From the NCBI GenBank assembly GCA_963752755.1, contig CAVVZJ010000003.1, positions 124,001 to 188,000 of the forward strand: DNA of 64,000 nt, read 5' to 3'. Both the position numbers and the translations under genes were made by a program. This document shows, piece after piece, positions 28,761 through 38,828 of this stretch. This DNA is from CAVVZJ01 sp963752755 (GTDB lineage: Bacteria; Planctomycetota; Planctomycetia; Isosphaerales; Isosphaeraceae). Positions within the stretch are counted from its first letter, which is position 1, and each line of letters begins with the position of its first letter. The notes under the pieces were generated by a model. That model saw only the letters and a program-made list of their open reading frames with translations. It did no database searches and was not told where the DNA came from.

Positions 28761-29800
28761 TCCCCGTCAAGGCGGCAACGAGGAAAACATACAGCGCCAG
28801 GGCGCCGTGGTCCGGCTCCCTGGCAGGCTTGCCAGACCACGACTGATAGGCCGCCACGAGCATGACGAGGAAGATCACGCCCCCTGTGGCGTGTGCGTTC
28901 GAGCCAGCGACCGTCCAGGCCAGGGCCAGCGCGACCGTCGCCATCCATCGTTGGTTGCGGCTCAGGGCGTGAAAGGCCCGGTTGCCGTCGAGCATCCAGA
29001 TCGGCATGAGGTTGAACAGGTTGAGCTGCGCCCCGACCCAGGCGACCGCCCCCCAGACCGCCCAGCCGGTCGCCTGGTACACCGCCAGGCAAAACGCCGC
29101 CGCGCCGAGACCCCAGAGCGGTCCGGCCAGGCCGAGCGCGCATCCTGCCTCGGGTCGATGAACGACTGCTGCGCACGGACCATCGCACCCACGAACGGGA
29201 TGAATAGCGGTGCCGACGCCTTGATCCCGTACCGCATCAGGGCCGCGACGTGGCCCATTTCATGCACATAGATCGACAGAACTAACCCCACTGCGAACGA
29301 CCAGCCAAACGCCAATGCGTACACGCCGATCATCGCGAACATCGAGAAGAACGTGCTCGACTTGGTCAGGCCCATCAACAAAAACTTGGCCTTTGTGAGC
29401 ACCAGCAGCGCCACGAACTTGAATTTCCAGAGCAGCAGGGCCATCCCCGTCAGGCCGGCCGCCGCGCCGGCCCCTGCGCTCGACATCCCCTTGCCACCCG
29501 TTCCCGATGTCGCCGGGCCGACTCGCGGCGTGGCGGGGCCGGGATCGGTCGATCCGCCGTTGATCGCCTCGATCCGGGACCGGATCTGGTCGTACTGCCG
29601 CGCCGATTCGGGGAGGAACCCGATCGCCTCGCGCCACGATGCCAGGGCCAGCGCCGGTCTCCCGAGCGCTCGGCCCGGTCGGCCTGAGCGACCAGCTCCT
29701 TGAGTCGATCGGCGTGCAGGAATCGCCCGCAACGCGAGCAGCTCAGCTCGCCATCGAAGATCAGGTTCCGGCAGTTCCGGCAGACGACCGCGTCACGCAT
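28723..29800 (-). CDS. Zinc-ribbon M50 family site-2 protease (two frame breaks)
   Basis: About 358 residues. N-terminal zinc ribbon: CRNCRNLIFDGELSCSRCGRFL (two CxxC pairs, residues 7-28). Then a helical/linker part (ALASWREAIGFLPESARQYD) and a polytopic protease core: HEMGH (about residue 180) is the HExxH zinc site and NLMPIWMLDG near residue 268 supplies the third ligand aspartate (N-x-M-P-x-W-M-L-D-G). The frame changes near 29665 and 29140. M50 proteases cut membrane substrates, for instance anti-sigma factors. The start codon overlaps the upstream gene (see 29793-30350), so both proteins are made together. Confidence 0.82.
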
Positions 29801-30350
29801 CCGTCGGCGCCTCCCCGGCTCCTTCGCCACCGATCGTCAGGGCCGCCGGCCGGGTCGGCTCCGGCGGACAGCGGTTGAGCCGCCAGGCCTGAAAGAGCCC
29901 CAGCAGGATCATCGCCAGGCCCGCGATGCTGTTGACGTCCTGGTAAATCGGCATGACCAGCAGCAGCAACACTTCCCCCGGCCAGCCGAACTCGCCCCGC
30001 AACGCCACCGGCAAGAGCGGCAGATGGCCCGCCACCATCGCGAGGTAGCCCAGCACAACCGCCGCCACCTGGTAGGTCCACCCGCCCTGTCCCCGCGCTC
30101 CGAGCCGAACTCCCCAGCCCACCCCCATCCCGATCAGGAGTGGGATCACGAAGAACCGCTGCCCCAGCGCCACCGTCAGACCCATATCGATCCCGGCACC
30201 GATTGCACCCGCGAGCATCCCCAGCATGAGCGCCCCGAAGGCCCGGCTGATGGGCGATCCGTCCGGAGCCGGAGTGGCTTCCACCGGGTCGCCTGCCTCG
30301 GTCACGCCAGCGACGCGGGGCGGGCCGTCCGGATCGTGATCGTCCCGCAT
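29793..30350 (-). CDS. Membrane protein coupled to the M50 protease
   Basis: 185 residues with a polar N-terminus (residues 1-35) and four to five hydrophobic segments (about residues 38-58, 62-80, 93-112, 118-135 and 138-156). No family recognised. The stop overlaps the start of the M50 gene by eight bases: ATGCGTGA contains both ATG and TGA. Such coupling suggests the two products form a complex or act in the same step. Confidence 0.65.
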   Translation of the reverse strand: MRDDHDPDGPPRVAGVTEAGDPVEATPAPDGSPISRAFGALMLGMLAGAIGAGIDMGLTVALGQRFFVIPLLIGMGVGWGVRLGARGQGGWTYQVAAVVLGYLAMVAGHLPLLPVALRGEFGWPGEVLLLLVMPIYQDVNSIAGLAMILLGLFQAWRLNRCPPEPTRPAALTIGGEGAGEAPTDA

Positions 30351-30441
30351 GACCTCGACGCCTCGCAGAGAGCCCGAAGAAGCAACCTCCCCAGGATAGT
30401 CGATCCTCCCGCGCGAGGAATGAGCTTTGCCGGGCGTTGCC

Positions 30442-31206
30442 TCACGATTCTCGCATCGCCCGTCGAATCAAAAGCTCATACCAGGCTGCCGGCAGCCAGC
30501 GTCCGAGCCGTGCCAGCGCGACCATCGGCCCGGGGAAGTTGACCTCCCGACGACGCGCCGCGATCCCCCGAAGGATGATCCGCGCGGCCTGCTCAGGCTC
30601 CATCACGAAGGGCTTCCGACCACCCCCCGCGATCATGGGCGTTGCGACGTAACCGGGATGCACCGTCGTCACGCCGATCCCGCGGCCCTTCAGCTCGATC
30701 CGCAAGCCTTCGAGGAAGGTCGTCAGCCCCGCCTTCGTCGCGCTGTAGCCGGCCACCCCCGGCAGGCCGCGGAAGCCGGCCAGGCTGCTGATCCCGACCA
30801 GTTGCCCGTTGCCGCGTTCGAGCATCGACGGCAAGACCGCCTCGATCGCCGCCACGGCACCCACCAGGTTCACTCGCACCATCCACGCCATCGCCTCGGC
30901 CGAGAACTCCTCGACCGTCAACGGTACCCCGACCCCCGCGTTCGCGATCAGGAGGTCCACCGGCCCGAGCTGACCGGCGAGTCGCCGGATCGCTGCCCGG
31001 GTCGCCTCGATCTCCGCCGCATCCGCCACCGCGACGGCCGCCGTCCCGCCTCGCGACCGGATCTCCTCGGCCAGCTCCTCCATCGGGTCGATCCGCCTGG
31101 CTGTCAGGCCAACCCGCACGCCGCTCGCCCCGAGCTGACGCGCGATCTCCGCCCCAATCCCACTCGACGCCCCCGTCACCACCGCCACCCGGCTCGCGAT
31201 CTGCAT
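30442..31206 (-). CDS. Short-chain dehydrogenase/reductase
   Basis: A 254-residue classical SDR. The start at 31206 (MQIASRVAVVTGASSGIGAE) places the Rossmann TGxxxGIG motif at residues 10-17. The NAG motif is in LLIANAGVGVPL; the catalytic residues are S in VGISSLAG and the YSATK pair (Y and K) a little later; PGYVATPM closes the cofactor site. The arginine-rich region after residue 38 (TARRID) favours NADP. The substrate is unknown. The C-terminal extension (VALARLGRWLPAAWYELLIRRAM) resembles SDRs of the DltE/short-chain lipid-reductase type. It follows a separate 90-nt gap from the M50 operon. Confidence 0.92.
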   Translation of the reverse strand: MQIASRVAVVTGASSGIGAEIARQLGASGVRVGLTARRIDPMEELAEEIRSRGGTAAVAVADAAEIEATRAAIRRLAGQLGPVDLLIANAGVGVPLTVEEFSAEAMAWMVRVNLVGAVAAIEAVLPSMLERGNGQLVGISSLAGFRGLPGVAGYSATKAGLTTFLEGLRIELKGRGIGVTTVHPGYVATPMIAGGGRKPFVMEPEQAARIILRGIAARRREVNFPGPMVALARLGRWLPAAWYELLIRRAMRES

Positions 31207-31397
31207 GAACGCCCCCCTCTCCCCGACAACTTCCATCCGACCCGCCCGATCGTAGCCCGCCGCAAAGCCCGTCGAAACCCTGCCGGTCGTCACCAGTTCC
31301 GCACAATCGGCCAACGAGCCACCCGCCGCCTTGCCGATCCTTCCGAATGGGTTTCCCGACGCCGAGGAGATCGATTCACGCCAGTCGAGGTGATTCC

Positions 31398-32246
31398 ATG
31401 AGACGATTCCGGGCCATGTGGACCACAGCTTTGATCCTCACCGGCGTCACCGGCGCCCCGGCCCAGGAGTCAGTCCCTCCGCTCCAGCCGCCGCAACTGC
31501 CGGGCGGCACGCCTGAGTCGTCGCCTCCCCCGGATGTCCCGACAGCCCTAACTCCCCGGCCTTTGGTCGGACGTCCTCGCCTGCTCACCCCGCGACCGCC
31601 CAGCGTGCGACCCACGCTCCCACGTCTCGAACCGGCCGGCATCCCGCTCCCGGCGCTCGGCGGCCCGCGACTTGATACCAGCCTGCCGGGCCCGCGGGAG
31701 GAGATCCTGATCCCTTCCGCCGAGGCGCCCGTTCTGTCGCCGCGTCTGCGACCCGGTGTTCCGCTCGCCCCGCCGCTCGAAGGTCCGCAAGCGATCCCGC
31801 TCGAAACGATCCCCGACGACCCTCTCGACCCCGCCTTGCAGCCGCTCGCGCCTTTGCCCGATTCGGCCAGTCGCTCGCGAGCCAGCCGCGACGCGAAGGA
31901 ACTTGTAGACCTCCGACCGCCGATGCGCCGTCGTGGACTCTTCGGCCTCTTGGCGCCGCGACCTCGACCCGCCGTCTCGACCCGTCCGGCCGGGTCCGCT
32001 CGTTCCCGAGACCCGATCACTCCCGACTCCGACCCGGCCTCCGAGGCCGCTCTCAAGCGCCGGATCGAGTTCCAGGTTCGCGAGGTTGGCGGCCGCCACC
32101 TTCGCTCGCTGGAGGTCCGCGTCAACGACGGTCGCGTGACGGTCCGCGCCAGCGCCGATCACTTCTGGAACCGTCGCTCCCTCCGCCGCGACATCGAGGC
32201 GATTCCCTCCCTCGCCGGGCACCGGCCGACCGTCATCGTCGATTGA
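31398..32246 (+). CDS. Secreted Pro-rich BON-like domain protein
   Basis: 282 residues. Start at MRRFRAMWTTALILTGVTGAPAQE (31398), a typical signal peptide; upstream in-frame methionine at 31347 is less likely. Residues 30-165 are low-complexity, dominated by Pro, Arg and Leu. The final 75 residues (ALKRRIEFQVREVGGRHLRSLEVRVNDGRVTVRASADHFWNRRSL) have the strand-helix pattern of a BON domain, which binds membranes or other envelope partners. The function is unknown; the layout (signal, Pro-rich stalk, BON) suggests an envelope-attached protein. It is transcribed divergently from the SDR gene. Confidence 0.7.
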   Translation: MRRFRAMWTTALILTGVTGAPAQESVPPLQPPQLPGGTPESSPPPDVPTALTPRPLVGRPRLLTPRPPSVRPTLPRLEPAGIPLPALGGPRLDTSLPGPREEILIPSAEAPVLSPRLRPGVPLAPPLEGPQAIPLETIPDDPLDPALQPLAPLPDSASRSRASRDAKELVDLRPPMRRRGLFGLLAPRPRPAVSTRPAGSARSRDPITPDSDPASEAALKRRIEFQVREVGGRHLRSLEVRVNDGRVTVRASADHFWNRRSLRRDIEAIPSLAGHRPTVIVD

Positions 32247-32354
32247 GGCGGCTCGCGACACTCCTGCCCGGTGGCGTCACGATCGTCGCCGAGCGATGAT
32301 CGTAGGGAATGGTCCGCAACCAACGAACCACCGCGCCAGCACCAGGAAGCAAGC

Positions 32355-32768
32355 ATGTTCCACCAGGAAAGCCTGATCCTCAATTCCCGTGGCCGGGGCA
32401 CCTTCGAGATCACCGACCAGATCGAGAGCATCGTGAGCGCCTCGGGCATCGAGCGCGGACTCTGCTCGATCTTTCTCCACCACACGAGCGCGTCCTTGAT
32501 CCTTTGTGAGAACGCCGACCCGAGCGTTCGGAGCGACCTCGAACGCTTCTTCGCCCAGCTTGCCCCCGACGGCGACCCCCTCTTCCGCCACACGACCGAA
32601 GGCCCGGACGATATGCCGGCCCACGTCCGCACGATCCTGACGCAGTCGAGCCTCACGATCCCCGTCGCCTCCGGGCGCTGCGACCTGGGCACCTGGCAAG
32701 GGGTCTTCCTCTACGAGCACCGCACCGAGCCGCACCGCCGACGCGTCACGGTCTCGGTCCTGGGTTGA
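32355..32768 (+). CDS. yjbQ: YjbQ/UPF0047 family protein
   Basis: A 137-residue UPF0047 protein starting at MFHQESLILNSRGRGTFEI (32355). The conserved HHTSASLIL and the GTWQGVFLYEHR motifs are complete, as is NADPSVRSDLERFF. The family has been linked to weak thiamine-phosphate synthase activity in Escherichia coli and is thought to act as a metal-dependent phosphotransferase-like protein; its real role is unsettled. The frame is intact and the length typical. The dihydroxyacetone kinase gene begins 26 nt downstream, so the two are probably co-transcribed. Confidence 0.9.
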   Translation: MFHQESLILNSRGRGTFEITDQIESIVSASGIERGLCSIFLHHTSASLILCENADPSVRSDLERFFAQLAPDGDPLFRHTTEGPDDMPAHVRTILTQSSLTIPVASGRCDLGTWQGVFLYEHRTEPHRRRVTVSVLG

Positions 32769-32794
32769 TCGCGCACACGAAAGGGAATCCCACC

Positions 32795-34501
32795 ATGAAG
32801 AAGCTCATCAACCGCCCCGCCGATGTCGTCGAGGAGATGGTCGAGGGGCTCGCCGCCACCTTTCCGGGTCTGGTGCGGCTCGCCGGTCACACGGTCCTCC
32901 TGCGCTCCGACTGGCCCGAAGCGCCGATCGCCCCGTCGCCCTGATCTCGGGCGGCGGCAGCGGCCACGAGCCCGCCCATGCCGGCTACGTCGGCCGCGGC
33001 ATGCTCACCGCCGCCGTCGCAGGCGATGTCTTCACCTCCCCCAGCACCGACGCCGTCTTCGACGCCCTCCGCGCCGTCGCCGGACCGCGGGCGTCCTCCT
33101 GATCGTCAAGAATTACACCGGCGACCGCCTCAACTTCGGCCTCGCCGCCGAGCGGGCGCGGGCCGAGGGGATCGCGGTCGAGACGGTGATCGTGGCGGAC
33201 GACGTGGCGCTTGCCGGCTCTGTCGCCAATGCCGGACGACGCGGGATCGCCGGTACAGTTTTCGTCCACAAGGTCGCCGGCGCCGCGGCTGAGTCGGGAC
33301 TGTCCTTGCCCGAGGTGGCCGACGCCGCCCGAGCCGCGGCCGATGCGGTTCGCACGATGGGTGTCGCCCTGACTCCCTGCACGGTCCCCGCCGCCGGTCG
33401 TCCCGGCTTCACCCTCGGAGACAACGAGATCGAGCTGGGTCTCGGCATCCACGGCGAGCCGGGCGTTCGCCGGACCACGATCGAGCCGGCCGACGCCCTC
33501 GTCGATCAACTCCTCGCGCCGATTACCGATGACCTCCGCCTGGCCCGCGGCGAGCGGGTGGTCCTCCTCGTCAATAACCTCGGCGGCACGCCCACGATGG
33601 AGCTGGCGATCGTCGCCCGCCGCGCCATTACCGACCTCGAAGGTCGCGGCCTGTCGGTCGATCGCGTGCTCTGTGGCACCTTCCTGACATCCCTCGAAAT
33701 GGCCGGCGTCTCCCTCTCCGTGCTCCGCGTCGATGACCGCCGCCTCGCCTGGCTCGATGCCCCGACCGAGGCCCCCGCCTGGCCGAACGCCGCGTCCCGC
33801 CCTCGCTCCGGTGCCCGGACCCTCGCCAAGTCGTCCGCCCCGCCCCCCCTGCCCCGCCCGCCCGCGAGCCTCAGTCGGTTCTCGGCCGACGCCTCCGCGC
33901 CGCCCTCCAGGCCGTTTCCTCCGCGTTGATCGCCGCCGAGCCCCGCCTCACGGAGCTGGACCAGGCCGTCGGCGACGGCGACCTTGGCATCAGCCTCACC
34001 CGCGGCGCCGAGGCGATCCGCGACGCGATCCCCACGCTCCCGCTCGACGACGGGCCCGCCACCCTCCACGAGGTCGGCCTGATCCTCCAGCGCCGACTCG
34101 GCGGCACCTCCGGCCCCCTCAACGCCGTGATGCTCCTCCGCGCCGCCAACGCCCTCCGCTCCTCCGATCCCTCCGACCCCCGCGCCTGGTCCGCCGCCTT
34201 CCGCGCCGGTTGCGACGCCATCTCCGAACTCGGCGGCGCCCACGTCGGCGATCGCACCATGCTCGACGCCCTCGTCCCCGCCGCTTCCGCCTTCTCCGCC
34301 GCGATCGACGCGGGACAGTCCCCGTCCGCCGCCCTCGCTGCTTCTGCCAGCGCGGCCGAGAAGGCGGCCAACGGCACCGCCTCGTTGATCCCCACCAAGG
34401 GTCGTGCCAGCTACCTCGGCGAGCGTGCCCTCGGCCACGTCGATCCCGGCGCCGTGGCCGTCGCCGTCTGGCTCAAGGCTCTGGCTGACTCCGCCGCATG
34501 A
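32795..34501 (+). CDS. dhaKL: Fused DhaK-DhaL dihydroxyacetone kinase (frame breaks)
   Basis: A two-domain kinase of about 568 residues that phosphorylates dihydroxyacetone, here with both domains in one chain as in the ATP-dependent type. The DhaK part starts MKKLINRPADVVEEMVEGLAA and carries SGGGSGHEPAHAGYVG, the KNYTGDRLNFGLAAERARAEG lid and GLGIHGEPG with the histidine that binds substrate covalently. The DhaL part has QAVGDGDLGISL (ADP/metal site), GGTSGPLNAVML and GRASYLGERALGHVDPGAVA. Frame breaks lie near 32935, 33090 and 33880; in each case the next family block follows. It may feed a triose pathway, but no glycerol dehydrogenase is nearby. Confidence 0.88.
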
Positions 34502-36950
34502 TCATTCTTTTGCAGAGGTTGGCGCGGATGCCTCCATCCCCTTGATCCACTCGGCAATCGCCGCGACCGCCGCCTCGTCCACCCGACTCCGCGCCAGGGG
34601 CGGCATCACGAAGCGTTCGGCCACGATCATTCGTTGATAGAGCATCGACCGCCCCAGGTCCCCCGGTGCGACGACCCGCGGTTCGTTGATCCCGAGACTG
34701 TCGCTCCGCGTCTGCGCGTCGATGATGCCCCGATCCTTCTCCAGCGTCCCGAACCTCGCATCGAAGGCCGCCGGGATGTTGGCGCCGGGACGGTGGCAGT
34801 TGGCGCAGTTCGCATCGAGGTAAGAGCGGACGCGCAGATCCAGCGATGCCGAGGTATCGTCGATCGGGACCAGCCGCTCGAATCGCGGGATCTGGGCCTC
34901 GACGATCGTTGGCTGAAACATCCCGAGAGAATTCCACGTCCTCAGTTGGTTGTCGGTCGGGCCGCCTTCTCCGTAGTGGAACTCCCGGTTGATCTGTCGC
35001 GTCTTCGGGCCGAGCACAAACCCCGCGGCTTCCGTGTGGCACTTGAGGCAATCCTCGCGAGCCGGGTAGGTCCACGACTGCGACCGCTCGCCGGATTCCG
35101 TCTGGACGTGAATCACTTCCGTCGCGCCCTCCGCGGGGACGAGGTCCGCCTCACTCCCATCGGATCGCCAACGATAGGTGGCACCGTAGCCCCCGCCGCG
35201 ACCGTCCGCATAGAGCATCCGCGTTTCCAGTCGGCGAACCGCCTTCGTGTCCTTCTCGTCCACCGGCAGATCGAAGTGCTTGACCAGAACGGTCCCCGCC
35301 GGGAAGGTCCATTCCCCCTCCGGCCGGAACCCGATCCGCTCACCGCCCGGCAAGGCGATCCAGCGCCGTTTGCGAGCGCCGTCCGACCAGAGCGGGCTGT
35401 TCACGTCATACGGCACGAGACCCGACCCCGGCGTCAGTTCCGCCAGGGAACGGAACAGGCCCGTTTCCGAGAGCCGCGCCGGCAGGTCGTTCGGATCATC
35501 GCCGATCTTCAAGCCCCGCAACGTCGGTCGCACCGCCATCCCATACGGTCGCCGGCCCTGGATGCGATAGGTCGCCTCCTGCTGGCGTCCGACCGGCTTG
35601 CCATCCCGGAATCGCGGGCCTTGACGACCGAGTCTTCCGTCACTCGGAAGGGATGCTCATAAAGCTTCGCCTCGCGGGAAGGCTCGGAACCGTCTGTCGT
35701 GTAGCGGATCTCCGCACCCCGCCCGCCGAATTCCAACCGGACGGTGATCGGCCCCGTGTACGTCCCGCCATCCGGCAGGATCGGGGATGGTGATGCCACG
35801 CTTACGGGCTTCTTCACCGGCCTGGCGACCACGGCGGTCGGGTCGTAGCGGATCTGCCACAAGGCCCCGGTCCCCGGCTTGAAATCCTTGTCCTTCACCC
35901 ACATGTTCCGAGTGAGCAGGTACAGCGACCCCTCCTTCGCGAACCTGAGGTCCACCGCCCTCGGCACCTTGCTGGCGAACTCGTCCACATGCGACGGCCT
36001 CTCCGGATCAAGGACGTGAATCCATCCCTTCATGAAATCCATGAAGAAATATTTCCCTCGGTACTTTTCGGGGAATCCTCCCGCGACGGCCGCCCTGGGG
36101 CAGAACGTCCCGCCTGTGATCGAGCTGGTCGGATAGTGATGGATCGGCCCCCGGAAACGCGGGTCGGCTGTCGGCCCGTGCTCGACGACCGGCCAGCCGT
36201 AGTTGGCGCCGGGGAAGCCTTCGTTGATCTCCTCGCGGACCCCGCCGACGTCGTTGAGGAAGATTCGGCCCGTCTCGGGCTGCACGGCGAAGGAGAACGG
36301 ATTGCGGCACCCCAATGCCCAGATCCCGCGGTACTTGCCGCGGGTTTTGTCGAGAAACGGGTTGTCGTCGGGCATGGAGCCGTCCGGGTTCAGGCGCAGG
36401 ACCTTGCCCAGTAGCATGTCGAGCCGCTGCGCCGGGCGCCGGTCGTCTGTTCGCCCATCGTGGCGTACAGCTTGCCATCCTTGCCGAAATGCAGCGCGCC
36501 ACCCTGGTGGCCGGCGGGGTAGGAACCGCCGAGGTTGCGCTGGTCGTCCCCTTCCAGAAGCACGAACTCGCTGCCGGGCTGGGCAACGTCGCCGTCGAGG
36601 GTGAACCGGCTGATCCGGTGATGTGGGTACGGGTCGGGTGTGACGTAGCAGACGTAGAGATAATGATTCTTCTCAAACTGGGGATCAATGGCGATCCCGA
36701 TGAGCCCCCGTTCCCAGTAGCTATCGACCTTGAGCGTGAGGACCGGCTCGGGCTTGAGCTGACCGTCGCGGAAGACGCGGAGCGTGCCGGTCTGCTCGCA
36801 GAGGAAGATGCCGCCGTCCGGGGCGATCTCCATCGCGGTCGCCCCGGTGATCCCCTCGGCGACTCGGTGGACGGTGAATCCTGGCGGAAACTGCATCTGC
36901 GCCGGGGCCGAGGCGGCAACGAGCAGGGCGACCAGCGCGAGTGGGGTCAT
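34502..36950 (-). CDS. Sugar dehydrogenase–CHB_HEX_C–diheme fusion protein (two frame breaks)
   Basis: About 815 residues, secreted (signal MTPLALVALLVAASAPA). First a glucose/sorbosone dehydrogenase (GDH-type) beta-propeller with FTVHRVAEGITGATAMEIAP, GLIGIAIDPQFEKNHYLYV, LGKVLRLNPDGSMPDDNPF and GCRNPFSFAVQPETGRIFLND. Next, near residue 440, a chitobiase/hexosaminidase C-terminal-like domain (RYTTDGSEPSREAKLY). The last 340 residues are a diheme-type domain with CLKCH and CANCH sites, so the protein is probably a quinoprotein whose electrons leave through its own heme domain. Frame switches are near 36420 and 35585. It overlaps nothing downstream: the DhaKL stop lies directly opposite. Confidence 0.8.
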
Positions 36951-37061
36951 CAGAGAGGTCCGGTCGGGAACGGAGGGATGACGACCAATCCAACCAACGT
37001 GTAACGATAGCCAATCCAAGGACTCCGAGGTATCTCGGAGCGGTCGACCGCGCCGCGGGCC

Positions 37062-38456
37062 TCAACGTCCCGCCGTCCTCGTGTCGAGCTGGTTGGCCAC
37101 CGGTTCCACTGACCGGCGATGTCCTTCGGCCAGCTTCCGGATCTCCGCGATCACCTCGGGATGCTCGGCGGCGACGTCGAACCGCTCGGACGGATCATGA
37201 CCGAGGTGATAGAGTAATGGCGGATCATGTCGGGTGATCGTCATGTCCTGTCCGTAGGCGGGCTGGGTCAGGAAGTGAGCTTTGTACGAGCCATAACGGA
37301 TCGCGTAAAGCTCGGTGCCCCGGTAGTAGAACATCACCTGGCGCGGACTGTGCCCGCTCCCGAGCAGGGCGTCGCTCAGGTCGAAGCCGTCGAGGATGCG
37401 GTCCTTCGGCACCTCGCCGCCAGCCAGGGAGAGGCAGGTTGGCAGGAGGTCGAGCGTGCTTCCGAGGTCGTACACCGTCTCACCCGCTGGCACCTTGCCT
37501 GGCCAGCGGACGAGAAACGGCTCGCGCATCCCACCTTCCCAGGTGCTCCCCTTGCCGTCGCGCAGGAGACCGGCCGAGCCGCCGTGGGTGTCGAAGATCA
37601 GCCAGGGGCCGTTGTCGCTGGTGAAGAAGACGATGGTTCGCTCGTCGAGGCCGAGGCGCTTCAGAGCGTCAAGCAACTGCCCGACGCTCGCGTCGATCTC
37701 CTCCACCACGTCGCCATACGTCCCCCGCTCGCTGCGGCCGACGAACGGTTCCGATCGGAACAGCGGCACATGCGGGAAGGAGTAGGCCAGGTACAGGAAG
37801 AACGGCCGCTCGCGGTGCGACTCGGCGAACCGGATCGCCTCCTCCGTGTAGCGCCGGGTCAACGTCGTCTGATCGGCGGGTCGCTCGACAACTTCCTCGT
37901 CTCGCATCAAGGGCACCCGGAAATACTCGACCTTCGGTTCGAGGAGCGCGATCCGCCCCCGCGGCGCGTCGTCGGCCCGGTCCATGTCGTTGCTGTAAGG
38001 GATGCCGAAGTAATGGTCGAACCCGTGTCGCGTCGGAAGGGACTCCGGCCGATGGCCCAGATGCCACTTGCCAATGCAAAGGGTGTCGTATCCGACTGTT
38101 TTCAATCCCTCAGCGATCGTGACCTCCGAAGCCGGCAGGCCGCCCGCCGAGTCCGGAAAGAGCACGCGATTGCGCGCGCTGCACATTCCCGAGCGGATCG
38201 GAAGGCGCCCCGTCATCAATCCCGCACGGCTGGGCGTGCAAACACTCGCCGCCACGTAGAAGCTCGTCCAGCGCTGACCTTCGCGTGCCATCCGGTCGAG
38301 GTTCGGCGTGCGGATCGTGGGGTGGCCGTAGCAACCAAGGTCGCCGTAGCCCAGGTCATCGCTGAAAAGAATGATAATATTGGGAGGGTGTGGCGTCTGC
38401 GGTTCGTCAGCCAGCCCAAGCAAAACGGGTAGGAGGGCGATCCATGGCATCGTCAT
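37062..38456 (-). CDS. Arylsulfatase-type sulfatase
   Basis: A 464-residue sulfatase with signal peptide (MTMPWIALLPVLLGLADEP). The alkaline phosphatase-like fold is intact: SDDLGYGDLGCYG supplies the first metal ligands, CTPSR (about residues 73-77) is the site where the cysteine becomes formylglycine, GKWHLG is the second signature, and FFTSDNGPW the late metal site. It cleaves sulfate esters, probably from sulfated algal or other polysaccharides, in the envelope; the specific sugar cannot be told. The maturation enzyme is not in the window. The frame is intact. The gene is divergent from the LEPR surface protein gene. Confidence 0.93.
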   Translation of the reverse strand: MTMPWIALLPVLLGLADEPQTPHPPNIIILFSDDLGYGDLGCYGHPTIRTPNLDRMAREGQRWTSFYVAASVCTPSRAGLMTGRLPIRSGMCSARNRVLFPDSAGGLPASEVTIAEGLKTVGYDTLCIGKWHLGHRPESLPTRHGFDHYFGIPYSNDMDRADDAPRGRIALLEPKVEYFRVPLMRDEEVVERPADQTTLTRRYTEEAIRFAESHRERPFFLYLAYSFPHVPLFRSEPFVGRSERGTYGDVVEEIDASVGQLLDALKRLGLDERTIVFFTSDNGPWLIFDTHGGSAGLLRDGKGSTWEGGMREPFLVRWPGKVPAGETVYDLGSTLDLLPTCLSLAGGEVPKDRILDGFDLSDALLGSGHSPRQVMFYYRGTELYAIRYGSYKAHFLTQPAYGQDMTITRHDPPLLYHLGHDPSERFDVAAEHPEVIAEIRKLAEGHRRSVEPVANQLDTRTAGR

Positions 38457-38828
38457 GGGCTCCGGTTCGGGCGTCCCTCCGGCTTCCCGTGACCAGTGGC
38501 TGCGCCGGGTTGTATTAGAGCAGATTCCGCCCGGGATGGAAGGATGTCAGCCCTTCCACTTCACCAAGGAAGGACCTCCATCCCTGGCCTATCGGAACGA
38601 TTTGGGACCCTTCGCCGATCCTCCGCATTCTCTGGCGGAATCGTTCCCGGTTATTCGGAGATTCCGATCGTCGCGGGCACCTCAATTGCATGCCGAGATG
38701 CCGATCATTTTCGACGGGGATGGACGGTGCGTCGCGTGTCCTGGGAAGTCGCGATCCAACGGCCCACCTCCGTCGGAATCTCCCCTCGCTGAGCACCTGA
38801 CCGTCACACACCGTCGGAGGAGATTGGC
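38457..38828. other. Divergent promoter region, no gene seen
   Basis: About 370 nt between the sulfatase and the LEPR-type surface protein, transcribed outward from here on both sides. It is somewhat lower in GC than its flanks. It has no repeat copy and no convincing small gene. Confidence 0.4.
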
